A stretch of DNA of 64,000 bases from Liquidambar formosana (taxonomy: Eukaryota; Streptophyta; Magnoliopsida; Saxifragales; Altingiaceae), in contig CM077826.1 of the NCBI GenBank assembly GCA_039720395.1, positions 17,733,053-17,797,052 of the forward strand, written 5' to 3'. Below are positions 20,666 through 32,734 of this stretch, one piece after another. The position numbers were made by a program, and so were the translations under genes. The notes under the pieces are model-generated. The model saw only the letters and a list, made by a program, of their open reading frames with translations. It ran no database searches and was not told where the DNA came from. Within the stretch, counting starts at the first letter, position 1; each line of letters opens with the position of its first letter.

Positions 20666-23479
20666 CTAGGTCAATAAAAACAGAGATGTCCCTTGCAGCC
20701 CCCAAGTAATTAATGGCAAGCCCATCCATCCCTCTTGGGATGAGAAGATGGATGTTGGAGCTGAGGAAGGCATACCTGCGATGGCGATCATAACATCCGA
20801 CTCCTCCCGTCTCCAAGGTTGTCGGATATATGGCAGGAAATGAAGCCGAGTGGCTTCGTCATCCCATTCTAACGCATCATACTCTTGTTTTTCTATAATT
20901 ACAATATCTTTTAAACAATTCTTGGCGCTGTTTGACTCGAGGGGAAGCTTCCTTAGCATTGGGCATGACTTTATGTAGATCCATCGCAACGAAGGGAAGG
21001 GCAAGGCGTGCCCATATATGCTCTTTAACTCGGGTAGTTCATATAAAGCTAAAAATTCAAGGCTTGGGAATATGCTCGAATTTCCTCCCAACTCCGCGAC
21101 TCTACCATCATTATCATGATCACTTATAACTTCTTTCACTGACTTACATTTTCCTATTAAAAGTCGTTGGAGGTTCGGAGTAAAAATAAGCCATGTAAAG
21201 TGCGAAATATTGTCACAGTTTATAAGAATTACATCCGTAAGGTTGTTGAAGTATCCATCCCTCATGATCTTTGGTCTCTGGATATCGTCATGTGCAAGTC
21301 CTTTCCTCCTCTTCTCAACCAAATCAGCTGCCATATCCTTCAAATCAGCACAACTAGCAATCGTAAGCATCTTTAGATGCTTCATATCTTTTAGACATGA
21401 CAATGGGAGTGAGGTCAAGCCCTCGCAAAACCTGAGGTTTAAACCATGTGTGCAGCTTCTTAACTTCTGGGAACTCAATAACATTCTGAAAGCAAGGGCA
21501 CTTTTTATGGTGATTCTTATGTCCTGAAGGTGCTCCAAGGACTCTAATTCCGCTAATAAGGCTTCATTACCACCAGACAATACATTTCCATCCAAAGCCT
21601 GACATTTAAAGCCAGACCACGCCATATTCAACGATTGCAACATTGAAAGACTAGATATCACTTGCTCCAGAATAATTTCAAGCCCAAATGTACTTACCAG
21701 TCTCAGAATTTTTAGATTTACTAAATTCTTAAACCAGATAGGTAATTCTCTTATCTTTGTATAAGATAGATCAAGATATTGCAAAGTGACCAATCCACTA
21801 ATTTCCACTGGTAATTCAGTCAAATTATAATTTCGTGACAGGTCCAAAACTCTTAGAGCATGCATAAATCGGAAGAAGCCACATGGAAATACCTTCAAAT
21901 TTTTATGTGCAAGCAATGTTAAAAGATTGGGGCATATCGGTATTTCACTTGGTTTCTCGATGGAATCACTCCACAATGATGTTCTTTCGGCCTCCTTCCA
22001 TTTTGAAGTCGCACTTTCTTCAATCAATCTATCACCTGTCAAAAACTTACCTGTCTTCCTTCCACATTCACAAGCTATCCATACTGCCATGTCTCGAATC
22101 ACATCATGCATTCGAACATAAGTTGTTGCCCAATCAGCCGTCTCCAACAAACATGCAAGCTTTAAACTTTCAATAATTTCGTGGCCTTTGTTTCGAGCTT
22201 CCTTTATGTCATCAAATTCATCTAAAAACCCCTCCCCTATCCATAACTCTACAAGTTGTTCATTCCAGATTAAACCCAAGAATAGAGAACAATATATGAA
22301 ACAAGATCTAACTGTATCATTGAGTAAGCTATCATAACTGAACTTCAAAAGAGGGAAGACCTCATCCCCCATACCTGCAAACTTTGAGGGATTGTTCTTT
22401 AACACTTCTAACGCCTGCTTCCATTCTCGTGGAGTCTTCCTGCTAGCCATGGCCCGACCAATAGTAATAAGGGCCACCGGCAAACCACCGCACTCTTCTG
22501 CAGCAATCATAGCGAGCTCTGGTATCTCTGGGTGCAAATTAAGAGTGTCCTTCCCAACCTTTCTTTGAAATAATTCCCAGGCTTCCTTTCGTGGCAAATA
22601 CTCCACTCTAATTTTCTTGTTGGCTTCCATGTATCCACAAACATCCTCAGAACGGGTTGTGAATACAACTTTGGACTTGTTCTGATTGTCTGGAAGGGGA
22701 ACCCCAACTTGTAAGAGATCAAACCTTTTCCACAAATCGTCCAATAGCAACACAAATTTTTTTCCGCTCAACGACCTGGTGATTGCTGTAGCTTTCACAT
22801 CCCGACTTGCAGTTGTCGACGACATGCCTAACCTTTCCAAAATCTGATCCTGAACCCTTTCCGCGTTTGAATCTTTGGAGACTTCAGCCCAGATCACGAC
22901 ATCAAAATCCAAGCTTGTTTTGAGAAATTCGTTATTGATTTTCTTCAAGAGCGTGGTCTTACCGACACCCCCTGTTCCAAATACTCCAATAATTCCCACA
23001 TTATCATCTCTAAGGAAACTCCAAACCTTCTCAAACGTCGAGTCTAAGCCCACGGTCTTCTCCATGGGTTTCTCCTCCACGAGAGCCCGAGGCAATCTGT
23101 CAGCAACAACATCAAAACGCCCTCTGTCCATTAATTGATTCACAGCATCTAGCTTTTCAGTTACCAGGCTACCAAATCTGTAGGTAGACGGAAAATTCCT
23201 GAGACTTTTGTTTTGTATTTCTTGAGGATCCCTTTCCAGAATTTCGTTCACTTGTGTCTCCATGCCTTCAACTTTTTGCAACCAGCTGTTCACTTGGTTC
23301 GTACGCCGCATTCGTCCTTCTTCCTCGATCACTTCGACCCTTCTCTTCACATCCTCGCTTAGATCCTTGAGATCCTTCATCTTATCCCTCAAGGAGTTGA
23401 GATTTTCTTCGAGATGGCGGAAACAGTCTATAGGCTTCTTGGACCAGTCGTATAAGTCGCTCTTAATCCTCTCGGCCAT
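20666..23479 (-). CDS. CC-NBS-LRR disease resistance protein, RPS5-like (NLR B)
   Basis: A single-exon paralogue of NLR A, 937 aa from the ATG at 23477-23479. The frame is open further upstream, but that part matches the non-coding leader of NLR A. Coiled-coil region about 1-120; P-loop GTGGVGKTT about 168-176; FVLLLDDLW about 240-250; CGGLPVAL; RMHDVIRDM; LRRs to the end. Two local differences from NLR A stand out. The segment after RNBS-D reads LGLIWNEQ where A has SDDIKMEQ, losing acidic residues common in the family. About 20 bp near 20817 are missing relative to A, so the last ~40 residues are read in another frame and the C terminus is unrelated to A's. An in-phase CAG/GTATGC possible donor lies near 20778. 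It could be functional or in early decay. Confidence 0.88.
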   Translation of the reverse strand: MAERIKSDLYDWSKKPIDCFRHLEENLNSLRDKMKDLKDLSEDVKRRVEVIEEEGRMRRTNQVNSWLQKVEGMETQVNEILERDPQEIQNKSLRNFPSTYRFGSLVTEKLDAVNQLMDRGRFDVVADRLPRALVEEKPMEKTVGLDSTFEKVWSFLRDDNVGIIGVFGTGGVGKTTLLKKINNEFLKTSLDFDVVIWAEVSKDSNAERVQDQILERLGMSSTTASRDVKATAITRSLSGKKFVLLLDDLWKRFDLLQVGVPLPDNQNKSKVVFTTRSEDVCGYMEANKKIRVEYLPRKEAWELFQRKVGKDTLNLHPEIPELAMIAAEECGGLPVALITIGRAMASRKTPREWKQALEVLKNNPSKFAGMGDEVFPLLKFSYDSLLNDTVRSCFIYCSLFLGLIWNEQLVELWIGEGFLDEFDDIKEARNKGHEIIESLKLACLLETADWATTYVRMHDVIRDMAVWIACECGRKTGKFLTGDRLIEESATSKWKEAERTSLWSDSIEKPSEIPICPNLLTLLAHKNLKVFPCGFFRFMHALRVLDLSRNYNLTELPVEISGLVTLQYLDLSYTKIRELPIWFKNLVNLKILRLVSTFGLEIILEQVISSLSMLQSLNMAWSGFKCQALDGNVLSGGNEALLAELESLEHLQDIRITIKSALAFRMLLSSQKLRSCTHGLNLRFCEGLTSLPLSCLKDMKHLKMLTIASCADLKDMAADLVEKRRKGLAHDDIQRPKIMRDGYFNNLTDVILINCDNISHFTWLIFTPNLQRLLIGKCKSVKEVISDHDNDGRVAELGGNSSIFPSLEFLALYELPELKSIYGHALPFPSLRWIYIKSCPMLRKLPLESNSAKNCLKDIVIIEKQEYDALEWDDEATRLHFLPYIRQPWRREESDVMIAIAGMPSSAPTSIFSSQEGWMGLPLITWGLQGTSLFLLT

Positions 23480-25056
23480 GGCTAGCTCGAATTTAGTAGA
23501 TCCCACAAGCAGAAAATCGAATTTCAGCCAAAGAAGAGAGAAAGATTGTTCACCTCTGATTGTAAGAGAGAATGGAAAAATATTGGAAAAAATCAAAACA
23601 TTAGGCCAAATTGGTTTAGATGAGTAACCGTTCATCTCAATGTAGTCCACTCCCAAATTTTGTTTTGCTGAAAAAAAAAAGAATTTGGTGGAAGAGGTTT
23701 TGGGCCAGTGATTGCCAAGCTCTCCAGATTCAGGACTCAAACGTTTAGCGGAACATTCAAGTCGATGATTCCAAGTTCTTTAACTTTTTCGGTTCCCGAG
23801 GATATGTGATTTTTTTTTTTAGATATGATCAAAGCACCCGCGTTGGCTGTACTGCAACCTCCAAATACATACATTTCCTGTTAAAATATTGTGTTCTATG
23901 TTTTATCATCATTTCATCCACTTCTGCTGCCAGGGCTTCCAACATTAACCGTGCCTTATTTCTTGTCCCCAGCAACGTCACCCTTCCTCTTAGATCATTC
24001 CTTTCCTCCTTACATATTGGAGGAATTTATGAAGTTTTAAGAAAATCCCATCAAGTCTAAGAAAATAGAAGAAATTCATGGTTGGAAAATGTAAACTACA
24101 TAAATCAGCAATATAACAGGAGTGGTTAAAGATTATGATATCAATGATTGATTATTATGGGTGTATGTTGGGCTGTATATGGTTGTTTTGTTGGTATGTA
24201 GTTCTGTTGGTGTAATTAATTATATTTTATTTGCCTGTCAAAGGAAAAAAAAAAGGAAAAAAAAATGTCAGTGATTGATTATTTTCTATATTTTGGGGCA
24301 CAATGAATCATATCAACAAGTTTCCCAATTTAATACCAAATAAAGGAAATTAATAGTCATTTTGAAGTACGTATACAGTCAATTTGTAATAAGTTGACAA
24401 ATATTATACTTTATATGATATTAAATTGAAAAGTAATCATTAAAACATAATAAGCTGTGATAAGTTGTCTCACCTGAGATAGTTTCCTAACTTCGCCCTT
24501 AGGGCCTCTGAGGTCACTTCATTTCAACTTTCACTAATTCTATGGAAAAACTAAAGAAAAAGATTAGTGATTAGGTCCAAATCGACCAAATCTGTCATCT
24601 GTGATTTCATCCTCTATTTATATGGTCGTAATGAGCATAAAATATAATCTGTACATCAATTCTTTAATGCTGTAGAAACTAGATAGCACCCTTGGCCACA
24701 CAAGCTACGGGTCGGCCATTTTTCATGTATAACAAGTTTTTATCACTTCATACTAAACAAAATTTAACAAAAAATGAAATAGAGATTATAAATGTCAAAA
24801 AGTCTACTTAAGCCATAGATTTTGGAAAAACTTTTTTTTGCTAAGTTGTTCACAATGATGGTTTTTAGTTGACAACACCGCCAATTTACATAAAAACCTT
24901 ATATCTTTTGCATAAAACCTTAAAAAAAAAAATAAAACAAATGGGGGGCACTGATAAAATTGAGGGGTGGCAATAGTTGGACACCTTTGTAAAACTTACT
25001 CCAAAACATTCTCCTTTTTAATGAAATTTTCATTTGTAGAGTTCATTTTAGAAAAA
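23480..25056. other. Upstream region of NLR B
   Basis: It includes the leader shared with NLR A (to about 23630), a 23640-23790 segment shared with 14960-15170 and 16460-16640, and 24138-24320, a copy of the NLR-flank sequence also at 4290 and 17213. 24690-25050 matches 15540-15900. No gene is visible. Confidence 0.5.
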
Positions 25057-26250
25057 GGTTACATATGGTCCCCCCCCCTTTGATCCGTGCGCTGCAACAA
25101 TGTCATTGTTTCACACTCCTGTGTTCGGCAAAACTATCAATACGCGGTTTGTGGGCTCCACTTTTACGATGAGGTTAGAGGTAATGGCATCTCTTGGCGA
25201 AGAAAATAAGTTTTTTTGTGGCATTATTTTGGGAAGTGATAGCCAAAATATCGTTTTCCCAAAACTATCAATCAATACACGGTTTGTGGGCTCCACTTTT
25301 ACAATGAGGTTAGAGGTAATGGCATCTCTTGGTGAAGAAAATGTGTCTTTTGGTGGCATTATTTTGGGAAGTGATAACCAAAAGATAATTTCCCCAAAGA
25401 AGAAAAAGGTTACATATGGTTCCCTATTGATCTATGTGTCGCAATAGTGTCATTGTTTGACACTATTGTGTCCAGCAAAACTATCGATCAATACACGGTT
25501 TGTAGGCTCCACTTTTACGATGAGGTTAGAGGTAATGGCATCTCTTGGCGAAGAAAATGAGTCTTTTTGTGGCATTATTTTGGAAAGTGATAACCAAAAG
25601 ATAATTTCCCCAAAGAAGAAAAAGGTTACATATGGTCCCCTTTGATTTGTGCGTCGCAATAGTGTCATTGTTTCACACTACTGTGTCTAGCAAAACTATC
25701 GATCAATACGCGGTTTGTGGGCTCCACTTTTACGATGAGATTAGAGGTAATGGCATCTCTTGGCCAAAAAAATAAGTCTTTTTATGGCATTATTTTGGAA
25801 AGTAATAACCAAAAGATAATTTCCCCAAAGAAGAAAAAGGTTACATATGGTCCCCCTTTGATCTGTGCGTCAGAATAGTGTCATTGTTTGACACTACTGT
25901 GTCCAGTAAAACTATCGATCAATTCGCGGTTTGTGGGCTCCACTTTTACAATGAGGTTAGAGGTAATGGCATCTCTTGGCAAAGAAAATGATTATTTTTG
26001 TGGCATTATTTTGGGAAGTGATAACCAAAAGATAATTTCCCCAAAGAAGAAAAATGTTACATATAGTCGGCCCATTAGTGCGTCGCAACAGTGCCATTGT
26101 TTCACACTACCTGTCCAGCAAAACTATCCATACTCAATTTGTGGACTCCACTTTTAGGATGACGTTAGAGGTAATTGCATTCCCTTGGCAAAGAAAATGA
26201 GCTTCTTAGCCCAATAATGTGGACTAGTCCACTCCTAAATTTTGGAAAAA
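25057..26250. repeat. ~215-bp tandem repeat array B (5 units plus a partial)
   Basis: Unit starts (GTTACATATGGTC-like) fall at 25057, 25408, 25624, 25839 and 26056, a period of 215-217 bp. The first interval is 351 bp because it contains an extra partial unit near 25265. The same unit occurs about three times in array A. The most 3' unit in each array reads GGTC-GCCCA at the start, unlike the others, so corresponding end units can be recognised and the difference lies in internal amplification. Confidence 0.85.
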
Positions 26251-27015
26251 AAAACTAAAGAAGAAGAACAGTGATCAGGTCCAAATCGACCAAATCTCCC
26301 ACGTTTGATTTCATCCTCTATTTATATGTTCCGAATAAGCATAAAATATAACCTGTAGATCAATTCTTTAATGCTTTAGAAACTAGAAAGTACCCTTCGC
26401 AATACAAGCTAGGGGTGGACCACTTTTCATGTATAACAAGTCTAGTTTTATCACTTCATACTGAATAAAATTTATAGTCTACTTGTACTCTTAACAGTGA
26501 GAAACTATAATTACATGCTGAAAATGTTAATTTTGTTGACCTAAAACTATAATTATAACTTTGGAAAATACCCTACTTTCCATACAATGGATGACCCACT
26601 CCTAATTAACGCCCATGAAGAGACTGTTGTCGTCTTTTAGCTTTCTGCACCCATGATATAAAACTTGGGGCTGCAACTATCATGTTCAATTGCAGGCTGA
26701 AATTTCTCGACCCACGAAGCAGTTTGCCAAGTTATTCACTAAAATTGGGGCTGTTGGAAGCAGTTTTATAATTTGGCTTCTTTTCTATAATGAAGATATT
26801 ACAACTGAAAGAACATGTTCATGGAATTATACTTCCAGAGTTCCAGATTTAAACCAGAATAGCACTTGCTCTATCAAAAAACATTTCATTTCCTGAGAAA
26901 TATGACAACTGGGTAATCTATCAAATCAATTGGGCGGAGTAATACAATTTTAATACTCACACAACTGCAGATATTCCTGACCAATTAAAGAATGGGGAAT
27001 GTCCGGTTGTAGAAG
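26251..27015. other. Right flank of NLR block and glycosyltransferase 3' flank
   Basis: 26380-26934 repeats sequence at 17290-18070 and, in part, 4740-4950. At about 26934 this homology ends and the 3' flank of the glycosyltransferase gene begins. No gene is present apart from the probable 3' UTR next to 27016. Confidence 0.55.
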
Positions 27016-30000
27016 TTATTTGATTCTCATGCATGTGAAGAGAACCTCTGCAAATCTCTTGTACATGTGCCGCTTCAAGTACATTCTCTCTACCGTTTTC
27101 CTTCCTCTCTTACCCATTTGCTCCCTCACTGATGGGTTTTTAAGCAAAAACCAGAGGTTTTGGGCAAGAACTTGAGTTCCTAGACGCCCTGGAGGATGCA
27201 GAAGACCTGTTACATTGTGTTCAACAATCTCTTTTGTGCCTCCAGCATCTGTTCCAAGCACCTGCTCAATAAAATAGAAGGTGAAAGTAAAGAAGTTGTC
27301 AAGACCTGTTTGTTGCACTTTTGAATCTACACAACGTGGGAATGTTGTCAAGAAGTTGTCAAGACATGTTCAGAGTTCCAACCATGTATGAATTATGCTT
27401 GCTGTTCAATGTTCACCCTTTCTCATTATAAAAGCTTCAAAAAGAAGTACCACAATACCTAACAGTAAAATGGCTAGGTTTGCTATTAATCCAGCTCACC
27501 TTGATGCATCAACCTTTACCAATTAGGACTAATTCCCTATAAATTATTCTTGTCACACTTCAGTTCTGTCATTCATTAGGTTTGGTTTCGAACCTAATAT
27601 ATCTGGGGCAATGGATTTCACAGGAAGTCCATTCACCAGACACCAAAAAAGTAATTGAGATCGCAATGCAAATGGCTCCTTGAAACTACAAAACTCACAT
27701 CTAGTTTTTGAGAAATTTTGTCTGCAGCTATTTTTTCAATTCAAGTGTCTGATTGTAATCATCAAACACGCACGCATACAGCAAAAGAGATTACTCATGA
27801 AATTTTAATAATATTGACAATCTGATGATACTGGCTCTTACTAGACAGTTTCTAGACAAACACTGGATTTACTATCCTACAAGAGAGCACTGGATTTTAA
27901 TTTTGAGCAACCTACATTTTCAGGGAAGTAAGGCTGATCATGATGAGAGAATTCAGTGCAATCAATCTTTACTGACCTACAATGGGTGAAATGTAAAATG
28001 CTTCAAATATTCATTCTACAGGTGTGCTGGAAAACACAAAGAATTAGGGTGGTAATTGTTTTATTGCCATAATTCAAAGGAAGGAAACAGTTCGTGTAAT
28101 ATGATTCCAAGTACACAAAAAGAGTGAAGGGTCAGAATTTTTTCATACAACAAAATTAAAATGTCATGATTGTGTGTGTTTACATATCTAACTACTATAA
28201 AGAGAAGAATATAACTTAAAAAGAATAACCGCTAACATCCTCCATTTATACAGGATGGAGCTACCACTTCAATAAACAGGGGGTGGGGGGAGAATACAAG
28301 TTGGTTGTCTTACCGGAAGACCAAATGCCATCGCCTCAATTGTCACTCTCCCAAATGTTTCTCCCAGTCCCTATAAACCAATTTACAAATCACTACATGA
28401 TTTAAAATAAACATGGACTGATTTTAGGACTAAGTAATAGGCATGAACCGACAGTAAAATTAATTTAGCAAGCAGTAAAAATGAACATAAACAACTAGAC
28501 ATTCAGACATCTTCATTTTTTGGTCGAATGGTACCATGCAGTTTTCCTCATCACATGTATAAAGACAAACACATAACTACAGAAGAACCCTATTGGCATT
28601 TAAGTTCATCTGGGGCATTAAGTCATACAGAGCATTTGAGACTAGTCATACGCAACAATATAAAAAATCATCTTAATGTATCCATGAGGTAACATGGTTA
28701 AGATGACCCCAAAAACTTAAATTTAACTTTTTCTTGAATTGTTGAGTTGATAAAATGACATAGTTTCATATTGTTAATGTTACGCGACAAGCACAATCAC
28801 AGTAAAATAAAAGCACAAAAACAAGCATACAAAACACCAAATATATGTGGTTCAACAAGATGCCTACATCCATGGCGGAGAGAGAATTCAAATCTACCAT
28901 CAACAATAAGGATTGGGTACAAGCTCTCTCAAGCAGAGCATGTTTGCAAAAAAAGGAGAAAGTGGGTTTCTTTGGGATGAAACTGCAAAGAGCAAAGAAC
29001 AACATAGAACCCTACATGAAAATAGATAATATGTACACAAATAAAAATTATATTAATACGAAAATAGTGAGAGGCATCTATTTAAGTATATATTTGTGAT
29101 CCTCAGTCATGTGAGTTTCAATCTCCTTTACCCAAACCCATCTCCTTTGGCTTTTACAAGGCACATCTCAGACTAGGGGAACCTATATACTAAGAGAGTT
29201 GTGTGGGTTGGTGGGCTTTCTTTTATTTGTCAACGTGAAGAAGCATTTCAAGTCTTATCCCCATAATGTAACAACCATAAAAAATAAAAATGCAAGAAGG
29301 TAATGCTAGTAAAATTAGCATATAAAATTATCTTCACATAAAAACATGGTGAGAGATTTAATAACTTTCCACAGGGAATAAAAACTCTGTTTGAAAGATA
29401 TCCTATGTTTTGAGAACCATATTCAACAAACAGGGACATTCCACAAATATGTATACAAGTTCTTTGATATGTAGGGTAAATGGATGCCCAGCAAAAAATT
29501 AATGTAGGGTAGATAAACAATTGTGTAATTATGCAATTTATCAAAGAAACTTGAAGCCATTAAAAGGAAAGGTTCAGTGGGAAACATAGTCATGTTGTAA
29601 AGGAGTAAGAATTATTTAAATAGCCAGTCAATTACAACCAATGAAAATATTGAAGTTCCTTAAAAGTGATTTGTAATGTAAATTCAGCAACTTTATTTGG
29701 AACTTAAGACAAGCAGAAAAGCTGAAAAGCAAAGCATTATATGCATACCCAAAAAAAAAAAAAACAAGTATAAAATGAGACTGCACTTCTATATTGAAGA
29801 TTTGTTTAGTCTAGGAAAAGTGGTCACCTGGGAATTTATAACATAAGCATCTGCTGCAGAGTAAAGTGAGGCAACACGCGTAGTTGCTGGAGTCCATAGC
29901 ACTGACTTTGACAAGTTTGCATGCTGGGATAAAAATCTGAGAATTCCTTTGACATAAGGTATCTTGTTGCTCTTAGATCCAACAGAACCAATAAGAACTT

Positions 30001-32734
30001 TAAGAGCTTGTTCCTGTGCTCCTCCATTATCAGACAACACTTTTCTTCTTTTGTGACTGCTGCCCAAGCTCACGGCATCCGGGCCATTAACAGACATAAA
30101 GGGATTGGGAAAAGACTCATTAGAAAGGAGTAACCCATTTGGGTCTACACTGTCATGGTTCACATTTTGAAGCAAAGCCCTCGAATGATTCCTTCCGCCC
30201 AAGGTAGGTTGGTCTTGGCCTATTTCCACTAAATTTCTAATTTCAGAATCATCATGAGAAGGTTCTTGTTCAATCATCAAGCGCGCTGATTCCAGAAGCA
30301 AGAACTGGCCCTTTCCAGGGTTTATACTACTTAGAGACATCACAAGCATATCATTGTCAGTCAATCCCATCTCTTTTCTAATAGAATCTCGCAACAAACT
30401 TCTTTTCTCCATCATCTTCTCAGTGCTGAAAGATGGAGTATTTAGCGAACAAGCAATGCCAGCTACAAAAGCCAGTTCATCATTAACAGAGAGTGGAACC
30501 AGTGCAGGCTGAGAATTCAGCTTAATGTTTTCTTCTTCACACCAGGCTAGCCATTGTTTAGACTGCACTTCGGAAAGAAAAACCAGCTTTTTTACTCGGT
30601 TAAGGACAAGCTTTGACCGATCAAAGTACTCCCGACGGTTCTCCATGATCCACCAAGCAATTTGGCTTGAACCAGCCGTAAAATGTGCAATATATTGTTC
30701 TGAAACCAAAATATTGAATATTTCATGTAAGGTTCTACCACTGTACCACATGCACTTCCCAAATAAACCAATTTAACTTTTAACCCAGAGGAATTGAGCC
30801 AACTTCTCTTCACTTAAGCATAATAGAAATTAAACAATAACAGTCATCAAATTAAAATGTAAATAGCTAATCAAGTTATCCAAGGGAAATACGTAACAAC
30901 ACATATCAATGGGAGTATCTGAATATAACTAAATGAGTTTAAATTTATTAAGGATATTCTGAAAAAGAAGGTTTTGCAGATGATGGTTAATGGATGCCAC
31001 ATCACTAAAAGAAAAAAAAAAAAAGACTCTTGTGTGTTTCACAAGAAAAAGTTACAGGGCTCACATTTTGATAAATTAAAAGTAACCTTTAAATTTTAAA
31101 ATTATTTTCAACTTTACGGTAGTTGAAATTTTTAGAAGGCAACTTGCATATTCAGAAGTTAATTTTGAATTTAAAAACAGCCCTCAATATTTCTTTCTTT
31201 CTTTCTTTCTTTCTTTGTTTCTTTTTCTTTTTTTTTTTTTTTTTTTTTTTTTCCCAAAATCAAAAGCTGCTTTTGATTTTAAACATTTATTATTCCTGAT
31301 CTCTTTACTTAACATGTGATGAGTGCAGCTACCCAAGTTTAGTGACAAGGCGAGCTCTGGTGTGCAACCACAAAAGGAACCCGTTGTGGAAAAACTGTAT
31401 ATAATTCAAATCATAACTAAAAATTTGCACATCCCCTGCTATGATCTTTTACTAATATAATATACACATGACTAATTTTGTGTTGTCAAGTACTCCTAAA
31501 AGAAACAAGTTTTAGAATTAGCACTACATAGCAATAGTGATTCAGAAAAATAGTATAAGATACCAAGCAGTTTCAGATGTAAGCACGCCAATGATGATGA
31601 CAATGCTAGGGAAACAAAAGGACTAAAGAATATTAATACCAGGGTTGGCTATATTAGTACTAGTAAAATTTTGATATTAGCAAACATCGATAGATAACCT
31701 TCCACTATTACAAAGATTACCTATTGCAAAGGGTTCTTACCAATCCATGATGCACAGACTGCCGATCCCGCAATGATGAGATCTGCCTTCATGGAAACTT
31801 TGAAGCTGTGCTCTGCTCTGTCCTCAAGCACTTTGATCCCCCTCCTAGCAAGCTCTGCCATCAATCCACCCCTTTTGCTGAGAACTACAGCGGATACCGT
31901 CGCCCCACAGCTCAAAAACTCCGTTGCCAACTCCATCATTGAAAGCGGAGCCCCAGTCATTGAAAGCTCATGGAAAATCAACACGAATTTTCTTGACCAG
32001 ACGAGACGTGCGAATTCCCCCTTCCTATCACAAGTTCCTGATCGCTTCGTTGGACTCCATTCCAAAATTTTATCCTCTGTTGATCCAAATGGACCAACAA
32101 GTAACCCATAAGAAGTATTTCGCTTAGGAATTTCTGGTTCTGGCTCCTCCATTTTGTTGCCTTCAACCTTCACTGTTGCCTTCTGTTTACTACGTGTCTT
32201 ACCACGCAAACTACGTTGTGACTTTTTACTTCTCCTCTTCAAAGATACATTCTTACGAGATGAAACACCATTCCCATTTTTGGCCAAAACCACATCTATT
32301 TTTTTATCATCACTCGAATGAATTTTATTAGTCCCATTTTTAAGTGCCAAAGAACTGTCATTAGCAATCAAATCTCGTTGTCGATTCTGTCCAGAGTCAA
32401 TAATTCCAGTACTTGGTTTACTTCCAAATCCAAAAATGCCTGCCTTGTTATCACCATGAGCCCACCTGGACTGGACATAAAACCCAAGATAAGCCCAAAG
32501 AGTAATGAGAAGCAACCAAAACACCAACCGGTTGCTCCTAAACCACTGAGCACTAGCCCCACTACTTCTTGCATCTCTTCGTGGAGTTCGGCTAGAATGT
32601 AATCTCTTAAACGAAGGAGAATTCCTTGGAGTTGATCTTCCAGACAATGTGGACTTCAAGCTACCACTTGGCCTTAACGATGACTGTCTGACTACATTTC
32701 CCTGCAAATCCCCTCTGCCAATCCCTTCCTCCAT
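27016..32734 (-). CDS. GT4-type (GT-B fold) membrane glycosyltransferase, intact copy 2
   Basis: Four coding exons: 31741-32734, 29828-30699, 28314-28370 and 27016-27261, with GT-AG borders and phases that join cleanly into 722 aa. The start is the ATG at 32732-32734; an in-frame TTG 12 bases upstream is not a plausible plant start. A Ser/Arg-rich tail (about 1-68) precedes one membrane anchor (about 70-87, VFWLLLITLW), giving a type II Golgi-like topology. Exon 1 carries the N-terminal GT-B half (FHELSMTGAP). Exon 2 carries PALVPLSVNDELAF and SSINPGKG, then a charged, probably disordered insert. Exon 3 is a 57-bp exon with the E-x7-E donor-binding motif (ETFGRVTIE), and exon 4 begins LGTDAGGTKEIV. 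It resembles Arabidopsis proteins annotated as UDP-glycosyltransferase superfamily of about 700 aa; acceptor and sugar are unknown. The copy at 1-4290 is its broken duplicate. Confidence 0.9.

Noticed and set aside
23480..23740. 87-codon N-terminal extension of NLR B
   Set aside because: The frame is open by chance. The sequence is homologous to the non-coding leader of NLR A and to intergenic repeats, and it lacks a family match.
25100..26157. Open frames encoding repeated RFVGSTFTMRLEVMAS peptides in the tandem array
   Set aside because: They recur with the 215-bp DNA repeat on both strands, are cut at unit junctions, and have no gene structure around them. The repeat unit explains them.
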